Notes under the pieces: model-generated
The model's input: only the letters and a program-made list of their open reading frames with translations
Databases searched by the model: none
What the model was told of the DNA's origin: nothing
Shown here: positions 7,310 to 18,042 of the stretch, one piece after another
Layout of the letters: every line of letters begins with the position of its first letter
Position numbering within the stretch: the first letter of the stretch is position 1
NCBI GenBank assembly: GCA_017441705.1
Contig: JAFRWU010000008.1
Span: 1-35,104, forward strand
DNA: 35,104 bases
Origin: Clostridia bacterium
Lineage (GTDB): Bacteria; Bacillota; Clostridia; Oscillospirales; QAMX01
Direction: 5' to 3'
Translations under genes and position numbers: made by a program

Positions 7310-8323
7310 TTACCGGTCGCCGTAGGAAAGCTCCGGGAACGCATTCCCGGCCGTCTCAAGCCGGAGAAAGAGCTCGGACCTCCCCCGTACGTCCGCAGAA
7401 CGACAGGATACCCGTTCGGCGGCTTCTCCCGTCCTCACCGTCAGAAGAACGCCGTCCTCCTTCTTTTCCGCCTTCCAGGAGATCACGAAAACGGTTTGAT
7501 CCTCCCGCGTTTCCGCCTTGTGCTCTCCGGCGAGCGATCCTCTGAGCCCGATCCCCGGGAAGAACACCCGGATTTCCCCGGGTTCTCCCGCAATCTCGGC
7601 AGCGGGGATCGTTCCGTTTTCAGCCTCTTCCCCTCTGCGCCCGAAGGCGAGATACAAACCGTTCGCCTCATGGGAAAGACGGACCGCTTTCAGCTCGGTT
7701 TCTCTGACGTACGATTCCTCCATCACCGATCCTACGGTAAAGGGGCAGGCTGCGGGATAAAGGAAGAAATCCTCGCCTCGGTCGACGGTGCGGAGCCCGT
7801 TCACCACGGACTCCACGGCGCCGGCCACCCTTCCGTTCCGCCCGCGCATCCGGTCTCCGTAAAAATCTCTCTGCAGCGCCGCAAGCACGACGTTTCCCTC
7901 TTCGTCCGTCCGGACGTCGTAATCCGCGGCCGGCCCGGCGGTCGTCAGAAGGTACGTGCGTTCCCGCGTCAGGGGATCAAAGACCTCGAAAACACTGTCC
8001 GGTTCGTATCCTTCCTCGGCGGAAAGAGGGCTGTCCGCCAAAACGAGAAACCGTCTGCCGACCCTCTTGATCTCCCGCACCCTGAATCCGAGTCCTTCGT
8101 AAAGCGCCTTCGCTTCGTCTTCGGTGAGCGGTTCGTCTTTCCCGGGTTCGCTTCCGGTTTCTTCCGGTTCTTCCGCAGGACGCGTTTCGCTTTCGGTCGC
8201 CGTCGTTTTCTGCCCTTTATCCGGCGCCTCGGATTCGCTCTCGCTTCCGGACGGAGCCGCGGCGCAGGAAACGAGAAGCGCGGCGATCGCCGCCCACAGA
8301 AGCGTCGCTTTCAGCACTTTCAT
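7310..8323 (-). CDS. Predicted lipoprotein, function unknown
   Basis: A 337-residue protein with a lipoprotein signal: basic start (MKVLK), hydrophobic core, and lipobox LVSC with the acylated Cys at residue 20. A low-complexity Ser/Glu/Pro/Thr-rich linker (about 22-55) follows, as in many surface lipoproteins that need a flexible tether to the cell wall. The remaining part is mixed alpha/beta (for example FRVREIKRVGRRFLVLAD and SVFEVFDPLTRERTYLL) and I do not recognise a domain. The ATG at 8323 is chosen because AAGGAG (reverse complement of 8331-8336) is 7 nt upstream and it gives the signal peptide directly. It stands alone; both flanks are separate transcription units. Confidence 0.8.
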   Translation of the reverse strand: MKVLKATLLWAAIAALLVSCAAAPSGSESESEAPDKGQKTTATESETRPAEEPEETGSEPGKDEPLTEDEAKALYEGLGFRVREIKRVGRRFLVLADSPLSAEEGYEPDSVFEVFDPLTRERTYLLTTAGPAADYDVRTDEEGNVVLAALQRDFYGDRMRGRNGRVAGAVESVVNGLRTVDRGEDFFLYPAACPFTVGSVMEESYVRETELKAVRLSHEANGLYLAFGRRGEEAENGTIPAAEIAGEPGEIRVFFPGIGLRGSLAGEHKAETREDQTVFVISWKAEKKEDGVLLTVRTGEAAERVSCRSADVRGRSELFLRLETAGNAFPELSYGDR

Positions 8324-8674
8324 GTCGTTTCTCCTTCCATTGTGTTTTGTATCCTTCAGCACTATCGAGCGGGGGCGAACCTCCTTTCTGTGACCATCGC
8401 AACACGGAGTCGTATCAAAGCTGTATCATAATCGGGAATCCGGCAAGAACCTCACAAATCCTATCAATTCTATCTGCGTCTTTCCGCACGAGATCAACAG
8501 ATTTCCGGCAAAATCAGAGCAAAAAGCAAAAACGCTTTCGGCCGTCGTTCTGCGTATCCCTTTCCTCCCTCCGGAACAACATCAGAATCACCGTCCTCTT
8601 TCCGTGAAACGCCCTTTTTCAAACTGCTTTTGCCTGTTTTTCTCCTCCCAAAGCCGAATGCCGGGAAAAGCCGG
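8324..8674. other. Gene-free stretch upstream of the lipoprotein gene
   Basis: About 350 bp with lower GC than its flanks. It holds the lipoprotein ribosome binding site, a second AAAGGAGG-like sequence (reverse complement near 8380) with no suitable start codon, and a weak promoter candidate on the minus strand (TTGATC at 8492-8497, 19-bp spacer, TAGAAT at 8467-8472). I see no coding sequence, clear terminator or strong repeat in it. Confidence 0.4.
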
Positions 8675-9010
8675 TCACCTTTTCCCGGTCCTTCTGCTTC
8701 TTCTCTTTTTTTCCTCCGGCGGGAACATCTCCTGAAGGATCGCCGCAGTCTTTTCAAAGAAATCCCGTTCCTCGGGGTCGAAGCGCTTCAGGGAGGAAAG
8801 GTGCCGGAAAAGCAGGGCCGCGTCCTCCGCAAAGAGCTTGGTGACCCCGTGGCGGATCACGCCGCTTTGAAGATAGAGCGACGAGGCCTTGATCGCGAGC
8901 TCTGCGTCGGCCCGGTCGGACGGCGCGATCTCCGCATCCCCCTTCAGCTTCTCCCGCTCCATGGCGGCGCGCAGCAGATATTCCTTTTTCTGCAATTCGG
9001 TCATGATCAT
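8675..9010 (-). CDS. Small hypothetical protein, 111 residues
   Basis: I do not recognise this protein. It is predicted to be soluble and almost wholly helical, with a Met-rich polar start (MIMTELQKKEYLLRAAMER), a central segment IAPSDRADAELAIKAS and a strongly basic tail (EEKKRRSRRTGKR) that could contact nucleic acid or simply be disordered. The start at 9010 is preferred over a second ATG at 9004 because GGAGG (reverse complement of 9018-9022) is 7 nt from 9010. A convincing promoter at 9110-9138 on the same strand supports it as a real gene. It is divergent from glpK. No function can be proposed. Confidence 0.68.
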   Translation of the reverse strand: MIMTELQKKEYLLRAAMEREKLKGDAEIAPSDRADAELAIKASSLYLQSGVIRHGVTKLFAEDAALLFRHLSSLKRFDPEERDFFEKTAAILQEMFPPEEKKRRSRRTGKR

Positions 9011-9081
9011 ATTCTTCCCTCCCGCCGGTCTCCTTTTTTCGGTTTTCTTTCCCGAAACGGGTAGCCTTTTCCCCGCGTTTG

Positions 9082-9090
9082 TGTTACAAT
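9082..9090 (+). promoter_or_regulatory. Possible extended -10 promoter of glpK
   Basis: TG-n-TACAAT (TG at 9082-9083, TACAAT at 9085-9090) without a good -35. It would start transcription about 55 nt before glpK. It faces the minus-strand promoter at 9110-9138. Confidence 0.35.
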
Positions 9091-9109
9091 GAATCATCTG
9101 ATATTTGTT

Positions 9110-9138
9110 ATTGTATCCAATCACGCCGTGAAAGTCAA
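9110..9138 (-). promoter_or_regulatory. Sigma-A promoter of the 111-residue protein gene
   Basis: On the minus strand, -35 TTGACT (9133-9138), 17-bp spacer, -10 TACAAT (9110-9115). The -35 overlaps the glpK ribosome binding site AAGGAG at 9137-9142. Confidence 0.6.
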
Positions 9139-9149
9139 GGAGAAACGCC

Positions 9150-10646
9150 ATGAACTCTTACGTCATAGCTCTGGACCAGGGGACCACCTCCTCCCGCGCC
9201 ATCGTGTTCGATGCGGCGGGCTGCGCGGTGGCCACGGCCAACCGTCCGCTTCCGCAGCACTATCCCCACCCCGGATGGGTGGAGCACGATCCCGAGGAGA
9301 TCTTCGAAGGGCAGATCGCCTCCCTGCGCGACGCCTATCTGAAAAGCGGCGTCAAGCCCTCCGAAATCGTGGCCATCGGCGTCACCAATCAGCGGGAGAC
9401 CTCCATCGTCTGGGAAAAGGCCACCGGCAAGCCGGTCTACAACGCCATCGTCTGGCAGTGCCGCCGCACCGCCGATTTCTGCAGCAAGCTGAAGGCCGAC
9501 GGCGTGGAGCCCTACGTCCGGGAAAAGACCGGCCTTCTGATCGACGCCTATTTCTCCGGCACCAAATACAAATGGATCCTGGACGAGATCCCCGGCGCGC
9601 GGAAACGCGCCGAGGACGGCCGCCTTCTGGCCGGCACGGTGGACAGCTATCTGATCTGGCGTCTGACCGGCGGCGCATCCCACGTCAGCGACCATTCCAA
9701 CCTCTCCCGCACCATGCTTTTCGACATCGACAAGCTCGCCTACGACCGCCAGCTTCTCTCTCTTCTCGGCATCCCCGAGGCGATGCTGCCCCGTCCGGTT
9801 CCCTCCTCGGTCGAATTCGGCCGGGTCGCCCCCGGCATCAAAGGCATCGAGGATCTGGCCGGGATCCCCATCTGCGGCGCGGCCGGCGATCAGGCGGCGG
9901 CGCTGTTCGGCCAGTGCTGCTTTGAGCCGGGCCTCGTGAAAAACACCTACGGCACCGGATGCTTCACCCTGATGAATCTGGGCGAAAGCTCGGTGCGTTC
10001 CACTCACGGCCTGGTCACCTCGGCAGCGTGGACGCTGGGCGGAAAAACCACTTACGCCCTGGAGGGCAGCGTGTTCAACGCCGGATCCTCCATCCAGTGG
10101 CTCCGGGACGAGCTGGGTCTCGTTTCTTCCGCGCCGGAGATCGACCGGCTCGCCGCGGAAGTGCCGGACAACGGCGGCGTCTATTTCGTCTCCGCCTTTA
10201 CCGGTCTCGGCGCGCCTTACTGGGATATGTACGCCCGCGGCGCGATCGTCGGCCTGACCCGCGGCGCCACCAGGGCGCACCTGGCCCGCGCATGCCTGGA
10301 GGGCATCGCCTATCAGGTCAACGACCTTCTGGATACCATGCGGCTCGACGCTCCCTGCCCGGTCTCCTCCCTCAGGGTGGACGGCGGCGCCAGCGTCAGC
10401 GACCTTCTGATGCAGTTCCAGGCAGACGTCTCCCGCATCACCGTGGACCGCCCCCGGGAGCGGGAAACCACCGCCCTCGGCGCGGCCTATCTCGCGGGGC
10501 TTTCGGCCGGGCTCTGGGATCTGGAGGCGCTGGAAAAAATGCGCGTGCGCGACCGTCTCTTCCTTCCTTCTCCCGATTTTGCCTATGAAAGGCTCCTGTC
10601 CCGCTGGCACGACGCCGTGGAAAAGGCGAAGGACTGGGAAAAATAA
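9150..10646 (+). CDS. glpK: Glycerol kinase
   Basis: Phosphorylates glycerol to sn-glycerol 3-phosphate with ATP, feeding glycolysis and phospholipid synthesis; cytosolic. The 498-residue length is exactly that of the family. Visible signatures include the N-terminal phosphate-binding LDQGTTSSRAIVFD, the NQRETSIVWEK strand, the FDIDKLAYD region, the ATP-site GAAGDQAAALFGQ and KNTYGTGCF, and the C-terminal FGGY signature region LRVDGGASVSDLLMQFQAD. AAGGAG at 9137-9142 is 7 nt before the ATG. No glpF facilitator or glpD/glpO dehydrogenase is adjacent. The next gene, 63 bp downstream in the same direction, encodes a lipid kinase, so the pair may serve glycerolipid synthesis or recycling. Confidence 0.97.
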   Translation: MNSYVIALDQGTTSSRAIVFDAAGCAVATANRPLPQHYPHPGWVEHDPEEIFEGQIASLRDAYLKSGVKPSEIVAIGVTNQRETSIVWEKATGKPVYNAIVWQCRRTADFCSKLKADGVEPYVREKTGLLIDAYFSGTKYKWILDEIPGARKRAEDGRLLAGTVDSYLIWRLTGGASHVSDHSNLSRTMLFDIDKLAYDRQLLSLLGIPEAMLPRPVPSSVEFGRVAPGIKGIEDLAGIPICGAAGDQAAALFGQCCFEPGLVKNTYGTGCFTLMNLGESSVRSTHGLVTSAAWTLGGKTTYALEGSVFNAGSSIQWLRDELGLVSSAPEIDRLAAEVPDNGGVYFVSAFTGLGAPYWDMYARGAIVGLTRGATRAHLARACLEGIAYQVNDLLDTMRLDAPCPVSSLRVDGGASVSDLLMQFQADVSRITVDRPRERETTALGAAYLAGLSAGLWDLEALEKMRVRDRLFLPSPDFAYERLLSRWHDAVEKAKDWEK

Positions 10647-10709
10647 CCGGCGGAGAACGCGCCGCAGGCGCGATACGACAGATCATCTCATTTCCGGGAG
10701 AATCCGTAC

Positions 10710-11627
10710 ATGAAAAAGCACTTCTTCCTGATCAATCCCGCCGCCGGAAAAAAGGATCCCACCGCCGGCGTTCTGGAAAGGATCGCCGCTCTGGATCCCT
10801 CTCTCGCCGTCTCTCACGCGCTGACCAAAGCGCCGGGACACGCCGAAGATCTGACCCGGGAAGCCCTGCTTTCCCTGGGGGGCGAGGACACGCTCGCCGT
10901 TTACGCCTGCGGCGGCGACGGCACCCTTTTCGAGGCGCTCAACGGCGGCTTCGGCGATCCGCGTCTTTCCCTCGCCTCGGTCCCGGTGGGATCGGGCAAC
11001 GACTTCATCAAGAGCTTTCCGGAATATACCGCGGCAGATTTTCTGGATCTTCCCCGCCTTGCCGCCGGGAAGACCGTGACGATCGATTCCATCGCCGTCG
11101 GCCGATACCACAGCCTGAATATCCTCTCCGCGGGATTTGACGCCGCAGTCTGCCGGTATATGAAAAAATACAAGCATCTTCCCCTGGTGGGCGGCAAGGG
11201 AGCTTACGATCTCGCCCTGGCCGACGCGCTGATCCGGAGCCGGAAGCACTATTTCCGTCTTGTCGCCGACGGAGAGGAGATCGAGGACGGGACCCATCCT
11301 CACCTTTTCGTCATCGCCGCCAACGGAAGGTATTACGGCGGCGGCTTCAAGGCCTCTCCCCTCTCCTCGCTGGACGACGGCCTTCTGGACGTGATCACCA
11401 TCCCCACCCTGTCGATCCCGCGCTTCCTCCGGCTGGTGGGCTATTTCAAGCGCGGGGAGCATCTTTCCAATCCGCTTCTCCCCTTCGTCCGGCATTCTCT
11501 CCGGAAAGTCCTCCAGATCCTTTCCCCGGAGGAGGTCACGCTGAATCTGGACGGGGAGCTCGTCTCGCTTCGCGATCCCGAGGTCAGGATCCTTCCCGCC
11601 TCGGTGCGCGTGATCCTTCCCGCCTGA
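10710..11627 (+). CDS. Diacylglycerol kinase family lipid kinase (YegS/DgkB type)
   Basis: Predicted ATP-dependent lipid kinase acting at the membrane surface, probably phosphorylating diacylglycerol to phosphatidic acid so that it re-enters phospholipid synthesis. The 305-residue product starts with the family pattern FFLINPAAGKK, carries the nucleotide-binding ACGGDGTLFEALNG (about residues 69-82), the VPVGSGNDFIKSF motif and an IAANGRYYGGGFKASP segment near the second domain, and ends with the LNLDGEL strand common to the family. Lipid substrate is not determined by sequence. The ribosome binding site is weak (GGGAGA about 10 nt upstream). It lies 63 bp after glpK; a small GC hairpin without a T-tract (10658-10672) lies between them, so co-transcription is likely. 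Confidence 0.9.
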   Translation: MKKHFFLINPAAGKKDPTAGVLERIAALDPSLAVSHALTKAPGHAEDLTREALLSLGGEDTLAVYACGGDGTLFEALNGGFGDPRLSLASVPVGSGNDFIKSFPEYTAADFLDLPRLAAGKTVTIDSIAVGRYHSLNILSAGFDAAVCRYMKKYKHLPLVGGKGAYDLALADALIRSRKHYFRLVADGEEIEDGTHPHLFVIAANGRYYGGGFKASPLSSLDDGLLDVITIPTLSIPRFLRLVGYFKRGEHLSNPLLPFVRHSLRKVLQILSPEEVTLNLDGELVSLRDPEVRILPASVRVILPA

Positions 11628-11649
11628 CCCTTCTTCCCGGCAAAGCAAG

Positions 11650-11689
11650 ACCCGGCGCGCCTTCCTGCGGAAGACGCGCCGGGTTTTTT
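11650..11689 (+). terminator. Intrinsic terminator after the lipid kinase gene
   Basis: 10-bp stem (11650-11659 with 11675-11684) extended inside by a 5-bp stem after one mismatch, then six T residues ending at 11689. The opposite strand lacks a good T-tract, so it is a weaker stop for pfkA coming from the right. Confidence 0.82.
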
Positions 11690-11697
11690 CGACCGAT

Positions 11698-12681
11698 TCA
11701 GATGGAGATCTCCTTGGCGACGCGGTACATGTACCGGTCGAGCTCCTTGTGCATGGTCAGGGCTTCCTCGATCCCGAGCGAGCAGATATGGGAATCGCGA
11801 TAGCAGACGACGATCTGCTTCTCGCCCTTCAGAAGCGACTCCACCGCAAAGTGTCCCATGCGGGTGGCCATCACCCGGTCGCGGGCGGTGGGGCTTCCGC
11901 CGCGCTGCACGTGGCCGATGATGGTGATGCGCGTCTCCATGCCGGTCTGTTCCTGGATCGCATGGGCGATCTCCGGCGCGCCGCCCACGCCCTCCGCCAC
12001 GATGACGATGAAGTGATTGCGTCCGTTGATCCGGCCTTCCCGGACCACGTCCAGGATATCCCGCTCCATGTCGAAGGGCTCCTCGGGCACCAGGGTCACC
12101 GCCGCGCCGCAGGAAAGGCCCACGTACATGGCCAGATGTCCCGCATGGCGGCCCATGACCTCCACCACCGAGATCCGCTCGTGGGACTGCATGGTGTCCG
12201 AAAGCTTGTCGATGGCGTCGATAGCCGTGTTGGCGGCGGTATCGAAGCCGATCGTGTAGTGGGAGCAGCCGATGTCGTTATCGATGGTGGCGGGGATCCC
12301 CACTACGGGAACGCCGTAATGAGAAAGCTCCAGCGCGCCTCGGAAGGTGCCGTCGCCGCCGATGCACACCAGTCCGTCGATGCCCAGATACCGGCAGTTG
12401 TCGGCGGCCCGCTTGACGCCGGCCTCGGTTCGGAATTCCTCGCAGCGGGCGGTGTAGAGCATCGTGCCGCCGCGGGCCGACATCCGGTTCACCGACCGGC
12501 TGTCCATCTCCAGAAAATCGTTGTTGATCAGACCGTTGTACCCTCTCCGGAAGCCAAGGACCTTGACGCCGTTGAAGACCGCGGTGCGCACCACGGCGCG
12601 GATCGCGGCGTTCATGCCCGGCGCGTCGCCGCCGCTGGTCAAAAGCGCGATACGGCGGATCTTTTTCCCTTCGTTTGCCAT
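11698..12681 (-). CDS. pfkA: ATP-dependent 6-phosphofructokinase
   Basis: Commits fructose 6-phosphate to glycolysis by forming fructose 1,6-bisphosphate; cytosolic tetramer. The 327-residue product has the N-terminal ATP loop TSGGDAPGMNAAIR, the GGDGTFRG phosphate site, catalytic PATIDNDIG followed by YTIGFDTA, EVMGRHAG and the GHVQRGG signature. The Gly in GGDGT and the non-Lys residue in PATIDND are the choices seen in ATP-using enzymes; PPi-using ones have Asp and Lys there. A purine-rich ribosome binding site (AAAGGGG) precedes the ATG at 12681. The start lies 19 bp after the lacZ stop on the same strand, so it is probably translated from the lacZ transcript. Confidence 0.97.
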   Translation of the reverse strand: MANEGKKIRRIALLTSGGDAPGMNAAIRAVVRTAVFNGVKVLGFRRGYNGLINNDFLEMDSRSVNRMSARGGTMLYTARCEEFRTEAGVKRAADNCRYLGIDGLVCIGGDGTFRGALELSHYGVPVVGIPATIDNDIGCSHYTIGFDTAANTAIDAIDKLSDTMQSHERISVVEVMGRHAGHLAMYVGLSCGAAVTLVPEEPFDMERDILDVVREGRINGRNHFIVIVAEGVGGAPEIAHAIQEQTGMETRITIIGHVQRGGSPTARDRVMATRMGHFAVESLLKGEKQIVVCYRDSHICSLGIEEALTMHKELDRYMYRVAKEISI

Positions 12682-12700
12682 CTTCTTCCCCTTTCCCGCA

Positions 12701-15547
<2,847 letters not shown>

Positions 15548-15560
15548 TCAGATTATCTGT

Positions 15561-15589
15561 ATTCTATCACATTTCCCCGCGGCTTGCAA
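15561..15589 (-). promoter_or_regulatory. Sigma-A promoter of lacZ-pfkA
   Basis: On the minus strand, -35 TTGCAA (15584-15589), 17-bp spacer, -10 TAGAAT (15561-15566). The leader is only about 27 nt, leaving little room for RNA-level control. Confidence 0.72.
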
Positions 15590-15595
15590 TCGGGA

Positions 15596-15641
15596 AAAGC
15601 GCCCCGGAAAACGCGTTTTCAGACGTTTCCCGGAGCGCTTT
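15596..15641 (-). terminator. Intrinsic terminator after the NUDIX gene
   Basis: Interrupted stem of 7, 4 and 5 bp (15596-15613 with 15624-15641, two mismatches). On the minus strand four T residues follow. It separates the NUDIX gene from the lacZ promoter. Confidence 0.65.
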
Positions 15642-15653
15642 CGTTTTGCCGCT

Positions 15654-16106
15654 TTACCGGATCACGGCGTTCCAGACGCCGCGCTCGTCGATCACATACC
15701 GGAATTCGCTCTTTTCGGGATCCTCCATCACCGAAAGCAGCAGGGAGAGATCCTTCACCGCGGGGAGAGAGGCAAGCTCGTCCCTTTCGACCCACCGCAT
15801 CTCCCCTTCCGGCGAGGACCGCAGGGTCCCGTCGTACCGGTCGGCGACGAAGAGAAAGACCAGATACCTGCTCCCGTTCCTTCCGGGAAACTGCTTGATC
15901 CCCGCAAGTCTCGGGTCCAGGATCCGGAGCCCGCTTTCCTCCTCCATTTCCCGCACGACCGCATCCACCATCGACTCTCCCGGCTCCACGTGTCCGCCGG
16001 GCAGGGTCCATCCCTTCCAGTCGTGCGCCAGACGGTTTTCCAAAAGGATCCTCGTCCCGTCACGCAAAAGGCACAGGTTGGTCAGCTCACAGATTTCGGT
16101 CTTCAC
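15654..16106 (-). CDS. NUDIX hydrolase (MutT-like)
   Basis: Cytosolic pyrophosphatase of the NUDIX superfamily, which hydrolyses nucleoside diphosphates linked to another moiety. The 150-residue protein has a complete NUDIX box: G-x5-E-x7-RE-x2-EE-x-GL, beginning at GHVEPGE and ending REMEEESGL (about residues 38-60), preceded by the typical KGWTLPGGH strand. It resembles MutT/MutX-like proteins that clean oxidised nucleotides, but substrate specificity cannot be read from sequence. The GTG start at 16106 is supported by AAGGA (complement of 16116-16120) 9 nt upstream. Terminators on both sides suggest its own transcript, though I see no clear promoter. Confidence 0.92.
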   Translation of the reverse strand: MKTEICELTNLCLLRDGTRILLENRLAHDWKGWTLPGGHVEPGESMVDAVVREMEEESGLRILDPRLAGIKQFPGRNGSRYLVFLFVADRYDGTLRSSPEGEMRWVERDELASLPAVKDLSLLLSVMEDPEKSEFRYVIDERGVWNAVIR

Positions 16107-16172
16107 GGTGTTTCATCCTTTCCTGCCGCAGAAGCGCGGGAAACCGCTGCGTTTCCTCCGTACAAAAGCGAA

Positions 16173-16212
16173 GCGTTTTCTCCCCGCGGCATCTGCCGCA
16201 GGGAGAAAACGC
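16173..16212 (-). terminator. Intrinsic terminator after the ABC exporter operon
   Basis: 18-bp stem with one mismatch (16173-16190 with 16195-16212) and a 4-nt loop, directly after the last ABC gene stop. The T-run on the minus strand is short (CTTCGCTTTTG). Confidence 0.75.
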
Positions 16213-16218
16213 GGTACG

Positions 16219-18042
16219 TTATTCAAACTGCGAGGCGTACAGCTTCGCGTAATAGCCTCCCTTGGCGAGAAGCTCCTTATGAGTACCCTGCTCCACGATG
16301 TCGCCGGCGTCCACCACCAGGATGTGGTCGGCGTTTTTGATGGTGGAAAGCCGGTGCGCAATGACGAAGCTGGTCTTCCCCTCCATCAGTTTATACATGG
16401 CGGCCTGGATCTTCATCTCGGTCTGGGTGTCCACGTTGGAGGTGGCTTCGTCCAGGATCAGCATATTGGCTCTGGCCAGCATCGCCCGGGCGATGGTCAT
16501 CAGCTGCTTCTGCCCCTTCGAAATATTCAGGCCGTCCTCGTTGATCAGTGTGTCGTAGCCATCCGGCAGACTCATGATATAGTCGTGGATCATGGCGGCC
16601 TTCGCGGCCTCCTCGATCTCCTCCCGGGTGGCGTCGGCGCGGGAATAGGCGATGTTTTCGGCGATGGTCCCGCTGAAAAGCCACGTCTCCTGCAGGACCA
16701 TGGTGTAGGCGAGGCGCAGGGATTTCCGCGTCAGGTGCAGGATGTTTTTGCCGTCCACCCGGATCTCGCCCGACTGCGGATCGTAAAACCGCATCAGCAG
16801 GTTGATCAGCGTGGTCTTGCCCGCGCCGGTATGGCCGACGATGGCGATCAGCTTGCCCTTTTCCGCCTTGAACGAGAGATCGTGGATGATGGTCTTTTCG
16901 GGAAGGTACCCGAAGTGGATGTGTTCCATTTCCACGTCGCCCTCGGGATCGATCAGGGCCTCGGCGTCGGGAAGATCGGCCGCCTCGGTGGGCTCGTCGA
17001 TCAGGCGGAAGACGCGCTCCGCCGCCGAGAAGGCCGACTGCAGCTCGTTCATGATGTTGGCGAACTCGTTGATCGGGCCGGAGAATTTTTTCGAGTAGAC
17101 CACGAAGGAGGAGATATCGCCCACGCTGATCATGCCGAAGAGATAGAGCATCGCGCCGAACACGCTGATGAAGCAAAGGTTCAGGTTGTTGATGAAGTTC
17201 ACCGACGGTCCGATCAGGGAACCGTAGTAGTCAGCCTGGTAGTAAGCCTCGGCGGTCTCCTCGTTCTTGATCTTGAAGCGGGCGGTCATGACCTCCTCGC
17301 GGTTGTAGGCCTTGATCGTCTTCTGTCCGGACAGGATCTCCTCGGCATAACCGTTCAGTTCGCCCAGCTTTGCCGAACGCTTGCGGAAAAGCGGGCGGAC
17401 CTTCTTGGTCTTGTACCGGGTGAAGATCACGGTCGCCGGAATGGTGACCGCAAAGGGGATCAGCATCCAGCGGGAGATCGAGAACATCATCACCAGAGAG
17501 AAGATCACGGTGACCGAGCTGGTGACGATCTGGCGCAGATCGTTGGCCAGAGAGGCGTTGACCGTATTGATGTCATACTGCATCCTGCTGAGGATATCGC
17601 CGGTCTGGTGGGTGTCGAAGAAGGAGACCGGCAGCTCCGAAAGCCGGTCGAATACGTCCTTGCGCAGCTGGTAGACCGTCTTCTGGCTCAGATGCAGCAT
17701 CGTCAGAGACAGTGCGTAGGAAAGGATCCCCGACACCACGTAAAAGATCAGCATCAGCACGCAGTAGTGGAACACGCCCTTTTCCCCGTAAAAATCGACG
17801 CCGCCCGGCGCGAGGATCGCGTCGATGGCCCGCCCCGAAAAACGCGGGCAGAAAAGGGTCAGAAGCGTGCTGGTCAGAGCAAGGCCCAATGAAAGGAACA
17901 GTAATCCGCGGTATTTGAAAAGATAGCTCCACATCCGGAGAAGCAGATATTTTTTGCTGGCGCGGGAGCGTTTGGGCTCCTCCTGTCCGCCGCCCGGTCT
18001 GCCTCCGGGACCGCCGCGTCCCATATCACGCACTGACTTCAT
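16219..18042 (-). CDS. ABC exporter subunit with catalytic nucleotide site
   Basis: Fused membrane-plus-ATPase half transporter, partner of the preceding gene in a heterodimeric exporter (family of BmrCD, LmrCD and TM287/288). The 607-residue product has a Gly/Pro-rich N-terminus, six membrane segments (about 40-330), then an ATPase domain with Walker A GHTGAGKTT (Lys409), a variant signature ISKGQ, and Walker B LILDEATSNVD with catalytic Glu532 present. In such heterodimers the subunit with the normal Glu has the variant signature, exactly as here. The start overlaps the previous gene by 17 bp; GGGAG lies directly against the ATG at 18042, so the in-frame ATG at 18024, 1 nt after the upstream stop, is an alternative. 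Substrate unknown; control by the adjacent MarR protein suggests drug or toxin export. Confidence 0.93.
   Translation of the reverse strand: MKSVRDMGRGGPGGRPGGGQEEPKRSRASKKYLLLRMWSYLFKYRGLLFLSLGLALTSTLLTLFCPRFSGRAIDAILAPGGVDFYGEKGVFHYCVLMLIFYVVSGILSYALSLTMLHLSQKTVYQLRKDVFDRLSELPVSFFDTHQTGDILSRMQYDINTVNASLANDLRQIVTSSVTVIFSLVMMFSISRWMLIPFAVTIPATVIFTRYKTKKVRPLFRKRSAKLGELNGYAEEILSGQKTIKAYNREEVMTARFKIKNEETAEAYYQADYYGSLIGPSVNFINNLNLCFISVFGAMLYLFGMISVGDISSFVVYSKKFSGPINEFANIMNELQSAFSAAERVFRLIDEPTEAADLPDAEALIDPEGDVEMEHIHFGYLPEKTIIHDLSFKAEKGKLIAIVGHTGAGKTTLINLLMRFYDPQSGEIRVDGKNILHLTRKSLRLAYTMVLQETWLFSGTIAENIAYSRADATREEIEEAAKAAMIHDYIMSLPDGYDTLINEDGLNISKGQKQLMTIARAMLARANMLILDEATSNVDTQTEMKIQAAMYKLMEGKTSFVIAHRLSTIKNADHILVVDAGDIVEQGTHKELLAKGGYYAKLYASQFE

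Noticed and set aside
10658..10672. Hairpin between glpK and the lipid kinase gene as a terminator
   Set aside because: Only a 6-bp stem with no T-tract, so unlikely to stop transcription.
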